Shown: positions 25,989 through 34,318, counted from the first letter of the stretch. The stretch: DNA of 64,000 bases from JACTOJ01 sp032335695 (GCF_032335695.1 NZ_JACTOJ010000023.1:1-64000); one strand, 5' to 3'. Numbers and translations are program-made. Notes: generated by a model from the letters alone, not told the origin.

Positions 25989-26624
25989 ATGGATAGAAAA
26001 ACAAGGAAGCCTACACAAAAAAGGTCTCTTGAAAAATATGAAAAAATTATTGATGCTGCTTTTAAGCTTTTTAACGAAAAAGGTTATTATAATATAACTA
26101 CTGCTGATATAGCTAAAGAAGCTGATGTAGCCACAGGATCAGTTTATTCTTATTTTGTGGATAAAAAAGATATTTATATTGAAATTATAAAAAGAATTAG
26201 TAAAAACATTTTTGAACCTTCCAGTGACTTTTGGCTGCAAAAGGGTAAATTAAATTTCAAAGATGAAGAGAACATAAAAAGTTTATTTAAAACTTTTGTA
26301 AAATTAATGATTGGCTATCATAACTTCTCAAAGCTGTTTCATGATGAAATGACAGCTCTAGAGCTGTTAGATGAAGACATTGCAGCTATAAAAAAAGAAA
26401 ATTATGAGGCTCGTACAGAAGGTATAAGAAATATTTTTAAGATCATGTCCATACCCTTTAAGAGCGAAGAAGCTTCTGATATTTTTATGCATTACTGTAA
26501 TTTATTAATTGAAGATGTGTGTCATCAAATCCTCTATGATAAAACCACTAAGAATGTTGATCACTACATTGAGCAGGTTGTAGATATGCTGTACAAATTA
26601 TTGGAAAACCTTGCGGATATATAG
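25989..26624 (+). CDS. TetR-family repressor
   Basis: 211 residues. Helix-turn-helix YYNITTADIAKEADVATGSVYSYFVDKKDIY, followed by a helical ligand-binding domain with no named signature. RBS GGAAGG. It should repress itself and the divergent efflux gene through the shared operator. The inducer cannot be read from the sequence. Confidence 0.92.
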   Translation: MDRKTRKPTQKRSLEKYEKIIDAAFKLFNEKGYYNITTADIAKEADVATGSVYSYFVDKKDIYIEIIKRISKNIFEPSSDFWLQKGKLNFKDEENIKSLFKTFVKLMIGYHNFSKLFHDEMTALELLDEDIAAIKKENYEARTEGIRNIFKIMSIPFKSEEASDIFMHYCNLLIEDVCHQILYDKTTKNVDHYIEQVVDMLYKLLENLADI

Positions 26625-26671
26625 ATGTTATACTTAAATTTTTATATAAACATTGTATTTATCTGAATAAA

Positions 26672-26710
26672 GTTTTAAATAAGCGTTGAAAATCAACACT
26701 TATTTAAAAC
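26672..26710. terminator. Bidirectional terminator
   Basis: GTTTTAAATAAG...CTTATTTAAAAC, with an inner GTTGA/TCAAC pair, between convergent tetR and sodC-like genes. Confidence 0.8.
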
Positions 26711-26721
26711 GGAATCTATAT

Positions 26722-27258
26722 TCATAGCATTTCTTGAATAACGCCACACGCTAATCTTTTTCCTGATGCTCCTGAAGGCTGAGTTCTATAATCATCAGGG
26801 CTCTCATGTATGATTATTGTTTTTCCAATAATCTGTGGAATGCTAAATTTATTTGTAAAAAAAGTCATTCTAGAATAACCATCATTTGAAAAAAGCACAG
26901 GAAAATCCCCTGAATGGTTTACATGAGGCTCATTAGTTGGATTCCAATGTTCTCCAGCAGACATAAAAGGTTTATCAGTATTTCCTATGCAACTAGTTCC
27001 TTGGTGTATATGAAAGCCATGAGGTCCAATTTGTGGATTTTCTCCCACCGCGGGTTTGTATTGAGGAAGCCCGTTAATTTCAGCAGAAACCTCAATTCCT
27101 CCGGGAACCTCTGTGAAAAGCACGGTACCTCTAATATTAGGAGCCAGTGGCCCTCCAGTTATATAAGCCGCAGCCCTTCTATTATGCATGTACATATCAG
27201 AATTTCTGTATCCACAATAATCACGATAAAAAGGGCATTGATAATCATCAAAATACAT
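26722..27258 (-). CDS. Cu-Zn superoxide dismutase-like protein
   Basis: 178 residues from the ATG at 27258, which has GGAGGAAATT in front; a longer reading to 27309 has no ribosome binding site. Metal ligands are present in order: GPHGFHIHQ, then GEHWNPTNEPHVNHSGDFPVL, then IIIHESPDDYRTQPSGASGKRLACGVI, with the Cys pair at TSCIG and LACG. The N-terminus (MYFDDYQCPFYRDYCGYRN) is Tyr- and Cys-rich rather than a signal peptide, a pattern seen in some spore or coat-associated SodC proteins. Cytoplasmic or spore-surface location is likely but not shown. Confidence 0.88.
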   Translation of the reverse strand: MYFDDYQCPFYRDYCGYRNSDMYMHNRRAAAYITGGPLAPNIRGTVLFTEVPGGIEVSAEINGLPQYKPAVGENPQIGPHGFHIHQGTSCIGNTDKPFMSAGEHWNPTNEPHVNHSGDFPVLFSNDGYSRMTFFTNKFSIPQIIGKTIIIHESPDDYRTQPSGASGKRLACGVIQEML

Positions 27259-27345
27259 AATTTCCTCCAAAAAATTTCTACCTTTTATATTATGACCAAT
27301 TTTATTCACTAGTTCTAATATTATTTTTCAATTTATTGGTTATAG

Positions 27346-27969
27346 CTACATATTTCTAACAACAAATTCAAAGGCTCTTTTTTCTTTTCCATATTTTAAA
27401 ACACTCTTTTCCTCACACACTTCAATGGAAAAGTTCTGAAAATAATTTTTTATGTCTTCTTCACTAAAGAACCTTTTATTGCCATCCTGAGTTAGGTAAA
27501 AATTTCTTTCTATTTCCTCTCCGCTGCCTGCACCAAAATTAAAATCATTTATAGAATTCACCCTGCCAAGCAAATAGCCCTTATTCTTTAAAACTCTTTT
27601 TATTTCTTTAACAATATTTTGAGTTGTTTCATGATTAAAATAGTGCAAGGATAAATCCGCAATTATAACCTCAGCACTTTCATCCTCAAAGGGCAAGGGT
27701 TTTGAAATATCCATTTGAATAGTTTTCACCTGAGGAATAAAGCTATTTATTATGTTTAATGCTTCCTGTGACTGATCACAAGCTATGACCTTGTGCCCTC
27801 TTTCCGTCAAATATAAGGTATCTCCTCCAGTTCCGCAGCCTAAATCAATCACAGGGACACTGCATTTATTTAATACCTCTTTATAATCCTCCAGCCATAA
27901 ATCATAAGAGGGCTTTTTCTCATTCTTCTTTTCATATACATCATTCCAAAACTGCTTTGAATCTATCAT
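27346..27969 (-). CDS. Class I SAM-dependent methyltransferase
   Basis: 207 residues. Motif I VIDLGCGTGGDTLYL, Asp at the end of strand 2 (VIACDQSQEAL), and ADLSLHYFNHETTQNIV at strand 4. The N-terminus (FWNDVYEKKNEKKPSYDLW) is typical of TehB/tellurite-resistance-like or cyclopropane-type methyltransferases. Substrate unknown. It lies between the SodC-like gene and a lipoprotein, all on minus. Confidence 0.88.
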   Translation of the reverse strand: MIDSKQFWNDVYEKKNEKKPSYDLWLEDYKEVLNKCSVPVIDLGCGTGGDTLYLTERGHKVIACDQSQEALNIINSFIPQVKTIQMDISKPLPFEDESAEVIIADLSLHYFNHETTQNIVKEIKRVLKNKGYLLGRVNSINDFNFGAGSGEEIERNFYLTQDGNKRFFSEEDIKNYFQNFSIEVCEEKSVLKYGKEKRAFEFVVRNM

Positions 27970-27995
27970 TTAAATACTCCTATTCTAGTAAAATT

Positions 27996-28349
27996 CTAAT
28001 CTCTTAAGTCTATTCCTAGCACATCCTTGGATTTTTTATCGATGTAGACTTTTATATCTCCCAACATACTATTTGGCACCTTAAAAGTAACTTTGTAGGT
28101 GTCCATGCTTTTTATGTTTGTTGAAGCCCCATTTTTAAGATTCGCAACTGCATGATCTTGGTCAGACTTATAATTCTCCAATTTTGCATTTTCCCAATCC
28201 TTGATGGTTTTCTTATCGCTGTCAGCTAGAGCTTCATAGGCATTTTTAATAATTGCCTTATCCTCATTAGATGAGCTATTGCACCCCATCATAGAAAATG
28301 ACAGCAAAATTATTAAAAGAAGTAAGAGGAAATTAAATATCTTTTTCAT
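27996..28349 (-). CDS. Small lipoprotein of unknown function
   Basis: 117 residues. Signal LLLLLIILLSFSMMGCNSSS with a lipobox Cys, so it should be diacylated and tethered to the outer face of the membrane. The mature part is charged and ends in beta strands (YKVTFKVPNSMLGDIKVYID). The start at 28349 is set by GGAGG 9 nt upstream; an ATG at 28358 directly abuts that site. No family recognised. Confidence 0.75.
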   Translation of the reverse strand: MKKIFNFLLLLLIILLSFSMMGCNSSSNEDKAIIKNAYEALADSDKKTIKDWENAKLENYKSDQDHAVANLKNGASTNIKSMDTYKVTFKVPNSMLGDIKVYIDKKSKDVLGIDLRD

Positions 28350-28513
28350 TAAATTCATCCTCCAAAAAATTATTCAAACACCATGCTTGCTCCTCATTAT
28401 CAGCTGATTTTTGTCATGATAATCCTCTAATGCTATCTTATTACTATTATACTATATGACTGCAGCTTTACGGTATATTTTAATTATTTCAAATTCTATG
28501 GGATAAAAAATTT

Positions 28514-29770
28514 TTACGTCACATATACATCCTTACTTCTAAGCATTGGATAGGAAATAAATAAAGTAGAAATCATTGTAAATACTATGCCGATAAGCAT
28601 ATTGCCAAAGGCAGGAAGATAAGCGTAGGAATATCCAAATAAGAGCTTGCCTATTAAGGAAGTTGTATAGGCAGACATAGTGATTAAAGCATCTACTCTT
28701 CCCATCTTTTCCATAGGGCATATTTTAGGTATTGTTGCAGAAACGAGTATATTTACTGAAACCGCCGTTCCCATATATAAAAAATAAATCAAAGTAAGCA
28801 AGATTATAGAACTCAGCTTATTATTAATCATTCCTTTTATGGCAGGAAGCGTAATTATTGCAAATAATCCAAAATATAAAATTATTAAGGAGCTTAACAA
28901 TATTATGAGATGCTGAGCCTTCTTGTTTTTTGCAATTGTTTTTATAAAAAAGGGTGATAATAGCATAGCTGCTGATGCAAAACTATTTACAATTCCAAGC
29001 TGCAAGGTAGATCCCTTAAAAAGCTCTATGGTTATAATAGGCACACCTATTGTGATGGCGCACACCGAAAAATTCAATGCCAAAATCATGAAAATCAAAG
29101 CCTTAATGAAGGAATTTTCTTTAACGAACCTGACTCCCCCTAACAAACTCTCAAAAAACTTGGCTGGAGTTATCCTCCCAGTATCCTTAATTTTAGGTAT
29201 ATCAGCAATAGCTTCACATATAGCCGATATAAAAAAGCTTATGGAATTTATAATGGTTAAAGGAAGAATTCCAAAAAATCCAAAAAGAGTGGCTGAAATG
29301 GTGGGAGTTATGATATTATTTATAGAATTTAGGGTAGAATTTATACTGGCAGCTTTAATGTATTGCTCCTCCTCCACAATGGATGGTATCACAGAATTTG
29401 CAGCAGGATCCTCAAAGGCTGAAGTGATGGACAATACAAAAACCAGAAAATAGATAGCTGCTATAGGTACTCTTCCGTGGATAATGAAAAATATACTAAA
29501 AAAACAGGTTATACCACCGCTTATCAGATCGCAGATAACCATGATTGCTTTACGATCCTTAATATCAGCAAATACTCCTGCAAAGGGAAGCAATAAGGCT
29601 TGAGGTATAGCTGCCAGCATTAATACCTGCGAAAACTTAACAGCAGAATGAGTAATGGTAAGCACATAAAGAGACAAGGCAAACCTCTGCATATTATCTC
29701 CTAATAGAGAAACGGTATTGCCAAACATAACTAAAACAAAAGATTTATTTCTTACCAGAGATTTCTTCAA
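28514..29770 (-). CDS. MFS transporter of the RiPP cluster (putative peptide exporter)
   Basis: About 418 residues from a TTG at 29770, preceded by AAAGGAGGG; the longer reading to 29821 would pass through that site. 12 predicted membrane segments; it belongs to the MFS_3-type group (macrolide/enterobactin-exporter-like), with NTVSLLGDNMQRFALSLYV at the start and FAGVFADIKDRKAIM in loop 2-3. It overlaps the second radical SAM gene by 26 bp, so it is translated with the cluster. It may export the matured peptide or protect the producer. Role inferred from linkage. Confidence 0.8.
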   Translation of the reverse strand: MKKSLVRNKSFVLVMFGNTVSLLGDNMQRFALSLYVLTITHSAVKFSQVLMLAAIPQALLLPFAGVFADIKDRKAIMVICDLISGGITCFFSIFFIIHGRVPIAAIYFLVFVLSITSAFEDPAANSVIPSIVEEEQYIKAASINSTLNSINNIITPTISATLFGFFGILPLTIINSISFFISAICEAIADIPKIKDTGRITPAKFFESLLGGVRFVKENSFIKALIFMILALNFSVCAITIGVPIITIELFKGSTLQLGIVNSFASAAMLLSPFFIKTIAKNKKAQHLIILLSSLIILYFGLFAIITLPAIKGMINNKLSSIILLTLIYFLYMGTAVSVNILVSATIPKICPMEKMGRVDALITMSAYTTSLIGKLLFGYSYAYLPAFGNMLIGIVFTMISTLFISYPMLRSKDVYVT

Positions 29771-30704
29771 AATAAACCCTCCTTTGTTCATCAGAATAAT
29801 ATCTAAGCTGTATTTCTTCATAAATATTGTATATAGTTCTATTTTCTTTCATCATATACTCTAAAATATGGTTAATTTTCTCCTCTATTTCTTCAATATG
29901 TAAGCTATCCAAGGAATAAAGATTAGAATAATTCTTATCTTTCAATGTGGCTGCAAAGGGGAAAAATGAAATTTCAAGCTTCTTGTTTATCCACACTGCT
30001 TTTGTCAAAGTATTACTGAGTCCTCTGCCATATGCTTTAATTTCTCTTGAATTAAGCAGATTTGTCTCAATAACAATTTCGTAGTTATTTTTTATGGTAA
30101 GCTCCTTGGCTTCATTTTTAATATATTCCATATCTGAATCGCTTAGCATTTCATCAGCATATAAAGAAGCTCTTCCAAAAAATGAAACCGCATTAAATCT
30201 TACAATATGAGCTCCATAGTCCCTAGCTATACAAGCTATCTCCTCCATGGAATTTAAATTACGTTTCGATAGAGTTGAACTGATTGAATAATGTATGTCA
30301 TTATTTTTGAATATTTTCAGAGTATCCATTACTTTATTAAAACCGCCCCTGTCCAAGTTATTGTTTGCTTCTCCTCCATCCAGGCTTATGGCAAAATTAC
30401 TCACCAATTCTTTAAGCTGTTTTATATTGTTTTCATTTATAAGCAGTCCATTTGTAAATAATGATGAGGATATGCCTTTTTCCTTTGCAAAGGTCAGAGC
30501 TTTAATTAAATCAGGGTACAAGAGAGGTTCTCCCCCTGTCCATTGAATGAAATATATTTCTCGAGAAGCCAGATATTCCACAGCCTCATGCAATTTTTCC
30601 AAAGGGATAAATTCACGATGCTTATTATCTGCATCCATATAGCAATAGCGGCAATTTAAATTACAGGAATCGGTGATTTGAAACGCAGCAGCTCTAATCT
30701 TCAT
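29745..30704 (-). CDS. Radical SAM enzyme of the RiPP cluster
   Basis: 319 residues. The [4Fe-4S] motif CNLNCRYCYMD is at residues 14-24, and WTGGEPLLYPDL forms the SAM-binding GGE segment. The middle is a normal radical SAM barrel (GISSSLFTNGLLI, FAISLDGGEA). The C-terminus has no Cys cluster, so no auxiliary SPASM domain is seen, unlike the first enzyme of this cluster. It starts within the 3' end of the partner gene, with AAAGGAAG upstream. It may act on the peptide made by the first enzyme or on a different residue. Confidence 0.88.
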   Translation of the reverse strand: MKIRAAAFQITDSCNLNCRYCYMDADNKHREFIPLEKLHEAVEYLASREIYFIQWTGGEPLLYPDLIKALTFAKEKGISSSLFTNGLLINENNIKQLKELVSNFAISLDGGEANNNLDRGGFNKVMDTLKIFKNNDIHYSISSTLSKRNLNSMEEIACIARDYGAHIVRFNAVSFFGRASLYADEMLSDSDMEYIKNEAKELTIKNNYEIVIETNLLNSREIKAYGRGLSNTLTKAVWINKKLEISFFPFAATLKDKNYSNLYSLDSLHIEEIEEKINHILEYMMKENRTIYNIYEEIQLRYYSDEQRRVYFEEISGKK

Positions 30705-31524
30705 ATCTTCCTTTACCTGCCTCTTTAATTAAAATTTCCTTAAGTGGAAAGAACTTAAAAGGATAATCAATTATGTATTCCGTATATATCTGTTTACACA
30801 AAGCCACAAAAGGTGCTTCGTTGAGCTTCAAAAGCTCCTCAAGTCCATTATTATTTATATTTCCTATAGCACTATCTATATTGTAAATATAGATGTCTCC
30901 CTTTGAATCTATTGAGATATCTCTTGGATAGTTAGATTTTTTTTGATGGCAGGTATTGTGCGCACAGGCATAAGCATTACAAGGATGCGCTGTTAATATA
31001 AGCTTGTCTATGTGAGTGTTTTCCAGATAAACTGTATTGGATTCATCAATTAAATTAGTTATTTCATCATATTTAGGGAAATCTATCTGAGAACTAAAAA
31101 AGGGATTGAATACCACGTATTGCTCCTGATGCTCATAGCTATCGAAAAAATCAAGCATACTTTTGAGCTTTTTCATTTCAATGGAATTTACGTCTAAATT
31201 CATATGTAAGTAGCTAACCTGTGAGAATTCTGATAAATAGGAAAAATCTCTGCTGTCAATGGTAGCTTCGTAAATCAAGCTATAATCAGTTAAAGCCTTA
31301 ATCTTATCATACAAGGAAGCCTCAGTAAACTTCAAATAAATTGACTCTGCTGCTTCAGCATCAAGCCCATTAATATTTTCTATCATATCTTGATCTATGC
31401 TTTTTAAGACTAACTTTATAGTAGATATACTTAATTCCTGAGCTTCCTTAAAAAGCTTATTCATAGCCTTATCATTCAACTTAGAAGATATTGTTAAAAT
31501 AGGATATTCATTTTGTTTGTACAC
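30694..31524 (-). CDS. RiPP-cluster partner protein, radical-SAM-like but without the CxxxCxxC motif
   Basis: 276 residues from a GTG with AGGAGG about 10 nt upstream. The order of strands (ISSKLN, SISTIKLVLKS, SYLHMNLDVN) suggests a TIM-barrel, but the N-terminal iron-sulfur motif is missing. The C-terminal part has CNAYACAHNTCHQK and then SIDSKGDIYIYNIDSAIGNINNN, which looks like a partial SPASM-type cluster site. It lies between two radical SAM genes with overlaps, so it likely assists peptide maturation. Clostridial peptide-maturation families such as TIGR04066 would be the first to compare; I cannot confirm membership. Confidence 0.65.
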   Translation of the reverse strand: MYKQNEYPILTISSKLNDKAMNKLFKEAQELSISTIKLVLKSIDQDMIENINGLDAEAAESIYLKFTEASLYDKIKALTDYSLIYEATIDSRDFSYLSEFSQVSYLHMNLDVNSIEMKKLKSMLDFFDSYEHQEQYVVFNPFFSSQIDFPKYDEITNLIDESNTVYLENTHIDKLILTAHPCNAYACAHNTCHQKKSNYPRDISIDSKGDIYIYNIDSAIGNINNNGLEELLKLNEAPFVALCKQIYTEYIIDYPFKFFPLKEILIKEAGKGRYED

Positions 31525-31527
31525 TAT

Positions 31528-32808
31528 TTATTTACCTCCTGCTGTTTCTGCTAAAGATAGTTTGTCCACATCTATGTCATAGATCTTGCACATTATTAAA
31601 TCTGGATCAAACACATTTTTATTTACTTCATAGGCCTTTGAACGGCAGCTGCCTTTGCATTGGGATGCTTTAGGACATGTATCTATATGCTTGCAATTAA
31701 GATTGCTGAAGCTAACACGCTTTTGAGATGCCCAAATATCATAAAGAGAAGTGTTTAAAATATTACCAAAGTAAAACTCCTGACTTTGAGCCAAGGTAAG
31801 AGTTGGACACAAGGAACACTCTCCAGCGCAATTAACAAATATAAAATCCTTTCCTGCATTGCAATTATACCCGTAGACTAAATCCTTCTGAATGCCGAAA
31901 CCGCTGCTTATATGGCAGAGCTCCTCTGTGCTGCAAATATAATTTGCATATACATAAGCCTCTATATCATGCTGAGTAAGCTTATAATCTTTCCCCCTGC
32001 CTATGGGTTTTATAACATCTGCATGATAGTTCAGTTTTAAATCAAATTTGATGAAATTTATTAATTTATTGATTTCTTCATCTGTCTTATTATTTACTAC
32101 TATGTTTACGGCTATGTTATCAGTTTTACTTTTTACCTTTTTAATATTAGCTATAGTTTCTTCAAATGCATTTCTCTTGCCTCGAAATTGATCATGTTTA
32201 TCAGCATCAGCATAATCAAGACTGGTATTAACATGGACAGCACATTCAACTATTGTTTTCAAATTTTCCTCAGACAGCACAGTAAGATTAGAATACACAG
32301 TAATCAAAAAACCTTTCTTCCACAAATACCTTATAATATCGTTGATATCTTCTCTAAGAAAGGGTTCCCCTCCCGTGATTTGAAAAGTATAGGCTCCCAG
32401 CTCTGCAGCTTCATCAATCAAGCTGCAAATCTTCTCATAGCTTAAGCTGTCTTCTTCTTTTCCCGAAGCATTGGCATAACAATGCTGGCAGTATAGATTG
32501 CATTTCTTGCTTATCTCTAAAAATACTCTTTTCAATGGAAATTCCTTATTCATAATCCTTATATTTGAGCACTTGCAAGGTGTGGGATACGATATAATAA
32601 ATTTTTTACCCTTCAAATCCTCAATCAAAGAAGCTTCATATAATTCATCGATGGAACTGTCTTCCATACATTCATCATGGAGCATGGATAATAATATAAA
32701 CATATCTTCATTAAAAAAGTACTTGTCTTTAGTCTTCCTATTAAAAGCAAAATACGTATCTTCAACGGTATTTGCCACTAAAATGAAATCATAATTAAAA
32801 TAATACAA
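31528..32808 (-). CDS. Radical SAM/SPASM peptide maturase
   Basis: 426 residues from a TTG start with GGGGAGGG upstream. Residues 1-70 (YDFILVANTVEDTYFAFNRK, then a helical part) resemble a PqqD-type leader-peptide recognition domain. The radical SAM motif CNLYCQHC is at 103-110, and TFQITGGEPFLRED follows. The C-terminal SPASM region is rich in Cys: GYNCNAGKDFIFVNCAG, ECSLCPT, then CKHIDTCPKASQCKGSC. In known systems such enzymes form thioether or C-C links on peptides bearing Cys. The gene directly follows two precursor genes, its probable substrates. Confidence 0.92.
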   Translation of the reverse strand: MYYFNYDFILVANTVEDTYFAFNRKTKDKYFFNEDMFILLSMLHDECMEDSSIDELYEASLIEDLKGKKFIISYPTPCKCSNIRIMNKEFPLKRVFLEISKKCNLYCQHCYANASGKEEDSLSYEKICSLIDEAAELGAYTFQITGGEPFLREDINDIIRYLWKKGFLITVYSNLTVLSEENLKTIVECAVHVNTSLDYADADKHDQFRGKRNAFEETIANIKKVKSKTDNIAVNIVVNNKTDEEINKLINFIKFDLKLNYHADVIKPIGRGKDYKLTQHDIEAYVYANYICSTEELCHISSGFGIQKDLVYGYNCNAGKDFIFVNCAGECSLCPTLTLAQSQEFYFGNILNTSLYDIWASQKRVSFSNLNCKHIDTCPKASQCKGSCRSKAYEVNKNVFDPDLIMCKIYDIDVDKLSLAETAGGK

Positions 32809-32837
32809 TATATCCCTCCCCTTAAAATTCAGTAATT

Positions 32838-32888
32838 GGCCTCTGTTTTAAGTCAGAGTTGTTTTTTACACTGACTTAAAGCAGAGCC
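32838..32888 (-). terminator. Attenuator-like hairpin between precursor 1 and the maturase
   Basis: Imperfect inverted repeat with arms CTCTGTTTTAAGTCAG and CTGACTTAAAGCAGAG. On minus it follows precursor 1 and precedes the maturase ribosome binding site. It lacks a strong U-run, so it may act as a partial terminator or RNA-stabilising end that keeps the precursor in excess. Confidence 0.65.
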
Positions 32889-32915
32889 AAAACACTTTTA
32901 TTTTAGGAATTTTGC

Positions 32916-33032
32916 TTATAGTTCAACTGGTAAGCAAGCACCTGTTGCGCATACTACTTTAGTCTTTTTGTCTTTGCTGGTATTATTTACGAAGGCTGGA
33001 TTTAATTTAACTTTGTTCTTTTTGTTTTCCAC
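32916..33032 (-). CDS. RiPP precursor peptide 1
   Basis: 38 residues from a GTG start with GAAAGGAG upstream. It reads MENKKNKVKLNPAF, VNNTSKDKKTKV and then VCATGACLPVEL. It is basic in the leader, with a C-terminal core containing two Cys spaced C-A-T-G-A-C. It is 38 residues like precursor 2, with near-identical leader and a different last four residues. The two Cys next to Thr and Ala/Ser are plausible targets for thioether (sactipeptide or ranthipeptide) links by the downstream maturase. No cleavage site is obvious; the KK-T-K stretch just before the core is a candidate. Expression likely follows the weaker promoter close by. Confidence 0.88.
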   Translation of the reverse strand: MENKKNKVKLNPAFVNNTSKDKKTKVVCATGACLPVEL

Positions 33033-33220
33033 TTTACACCACTCCTTTCAACATAGTAATTATAAATTGCTTTACATAATTTACTTATAAATTATGCTGG
33101 CAAATTTTTAACAGCTTTTATATGTAATGATTAAAAATAAAGGAATAGTACCAAATGCTTAATAGTAATTTCATTATGATTTAATAGCTTTGAAATGCAG
33201 GTTATGGACATATCACTAGT

Positions 33221-33267
33221 AAAAGTGTTTTGTTCATGTACTGAATTCCATGAACAAAAGCACCTTT
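33221..33267 (-). terminator. Hairpin after precursor 2
   Basis: Inverted repeat with arms TTTTGTTCATG and CATGAACAAAA, extended by AAAAGTG/CACCTTT. It sits directly after precursor 2 on minus, like the hairpin after precursor 1. Confidence 0.65.
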
Positions 33268-33283
33268 AGTTCAGGAATTTAGA

Positions 33284-33400
33284 TTAGTCATTATTTACTA
33301 GACAGGAACCAGTAGCACATACTATTTTTGTCTTTTTATCCTTGCTAGTGTTATTTACGAAGGCTGGATTTAATTTAATCTTTTTAGATTTATTTTCCAT
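33284..33400 (-). CDS. RiPP precursor peptide 2
   Basis: 38 residues from an ATG with GAAAGGAATGG in front. It reads MENKSKKIKLNPAF, VNNTSKDKKTKI and then VCATGSCLVNND. Compared with precursor 1 the leader differs only in a few conservative positions, the core has Ser for Ala between the cysteines, and the tail changes from PVEL to VNND. The conserved leader points to recognition by one enzyme. It is first in the transcript and has the better promoter (33426-33454), so it may be the more abundant product. Confidence 0.88.
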   Translation of the reverse strand: MENKSKKIKLNPAFVNNTSKDKKTKIVCATGSCLVNND

Positions 33401-33425
33401 TTATACCATTCCTTTCATATGGTAT

Positions 33426-33454
33426 ATTATAAGTTATTTTACATAATATATCAA
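33426..33454 (-). promoter_or_regulatory. Promoter of the RiPP cluster
   Basis: On minus: TTGATA, 17-nt spacer, TATAAT. A homologous copy precedes precursor 1 with the same TATAAT but a poor -35 (TAAGTA), consistent with tandem duplication of promoter plus gene. Confidence 0.75.
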
Positions 33455-33582
33455 TATTCATTGTGAATGTAAGCAAATTTTTTAACAGTTTTATATATTT
33501 TTTAGCTTTTTTTGCAGTTTCCATATGTAAAAATCAAAAAATATATGAATTTTATGATAAACTGATTAAGGGTGATTTTGTT

Positions 33583-33987
33583 ATGAAAAAGTTATTAAAA
33601 GTTGTAGGAGCAATTATTGAAAATGAGAATAAAGAAATATTGTGTGCTCTTCGCTCTCCAAAGATGAATATGCCAAACCTGTGGGAGTTCCCCGGCGGAA
33701 AGATTGAAAAAGGCGAGGATTTGAAAGCAGCTATAGAAAGAGAAATAAGAGAAGAACTTGATTGTAGAGTTGAATTTATAGAAGAGTTTAATGATAATAC
33801 TCATGAATATGAAGCCTTTGTAGTAAATTTAATAACCGTGAAATGTAAATTGTCAGAAGGTTTTCCTACTGCTAAGGAGCATTCAAAGCTAATATGGCTC
33901 AAGAGAGAAAATTTAGCATCCCTAAAATGGGCCCCTGCAGATATTCCAGCTATGGAGCAGCTAGCTAAAGAGAATACTATGTTTTAA
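33583..33987 (+). CDS. NUDIX hydrolase, MutT/8-oxo-dGTPase-like
   Basis: 134 residues from the ATG at 33583 with AAGGGTGA 8 nt upstream; the longer reading from 33463 adds only hydrophobic AT-rich codons. NUDIX box GEDLKAAIEREIREELDCRV, preceded by LWEFPGGKIEKG; the only change is Asp for the last Gly. It fits small MutT proteins that hydrolyse oxidised dGTP or CTP, protecting DNA. It is transcribed toward the thiamin leader and is not functionally linked to it. Confidence 0.88.
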   Translation: MKKLLKVVGAIIENENKEILCALRSPKMNMPNLWEFPGGKIEKGEDLKAAIEREIREELDCRVEFIEEFNDNTHEYEAFVVNLITVKCKLSEGFPTAKEHSKLIWLKRENLASLKWAPADIPAMEQLAKENTMF

Positions 33988-34054
33988 GGGAAGCCTTTAG
34001 CTTCCTTAAATACAGGCGGATATGACTGTGTTTACTAAGTAATTGTCTTATATA

Positions 34055-34083
34055 TTGAAATTCTTAACCGTATGTGTTATAAT
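34055..34083 (+). promoter_or_regulatory. Promoter of the thiW-thiM leader
   Basis: TTGAAA (34055-34060), 17-nt spacer, TATAAT (34078-34083). Transcription should begin near 34090, directly before the TPP aptamer. Confidence 0.85.
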
Positions 34084-34091
34084 TCTTTTCG

Positions 34092-34175
34092 AAAAGGGGA
34101 GCTTGTATGCAGGCTGAGAGGAAGTTTAAACTTCGACCCACAACTTGATTCGGATAATGCCGACGTAAGGAAATA
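34092..34175 (+). ncRNA. TPP riboswitch aptamer (THI box)
   Basis: Contains GGGGAGC, the pyrimidine-binding GCTGAGAGGAAG, the arm GAAGTTTAAACTTC, CGACCC and ACTTGATTCGG-ATAATGCCG followed by ACGTAAGGAA. All conserved parts of the thiamin pyrophosphate aptamer are present in order. The terminator 40 bases on (34216-34250) indicates transcription control: TPP bound leads to termination. Confidence 0.93.
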
Positions 34176-34215
34176 TTTGATTTGTGCTTTTGTTTATATA
34201 TTTTATGAGTATAGA

Positions 34216-34250
34216 TGGAATATGCCTTATTTAGGTATATTCCATTTTTT
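34216..34250 (+). terminator. TPP riboswitch terminator
   Basis: TGGAATATGCC...GGTATATTCCA followed by TTTTTT. Expression platform of the first aptamer. Confidence 0.85.
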
Positions 34251-34318
34251 ATGCTTCAAAGATTTTTTCTTTGGTAAGTGATAGAGGAGCGTCTTGAACT
34301 TATATAGCAAAAATATAA

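Noticed and set aside
34072..34281. 69-codon plus-strand ORF
   Set aside because: It overlaps the promoter, TPP aptamer and terminator; its peptide resembles nothing and the RNA structure explains the sequence.
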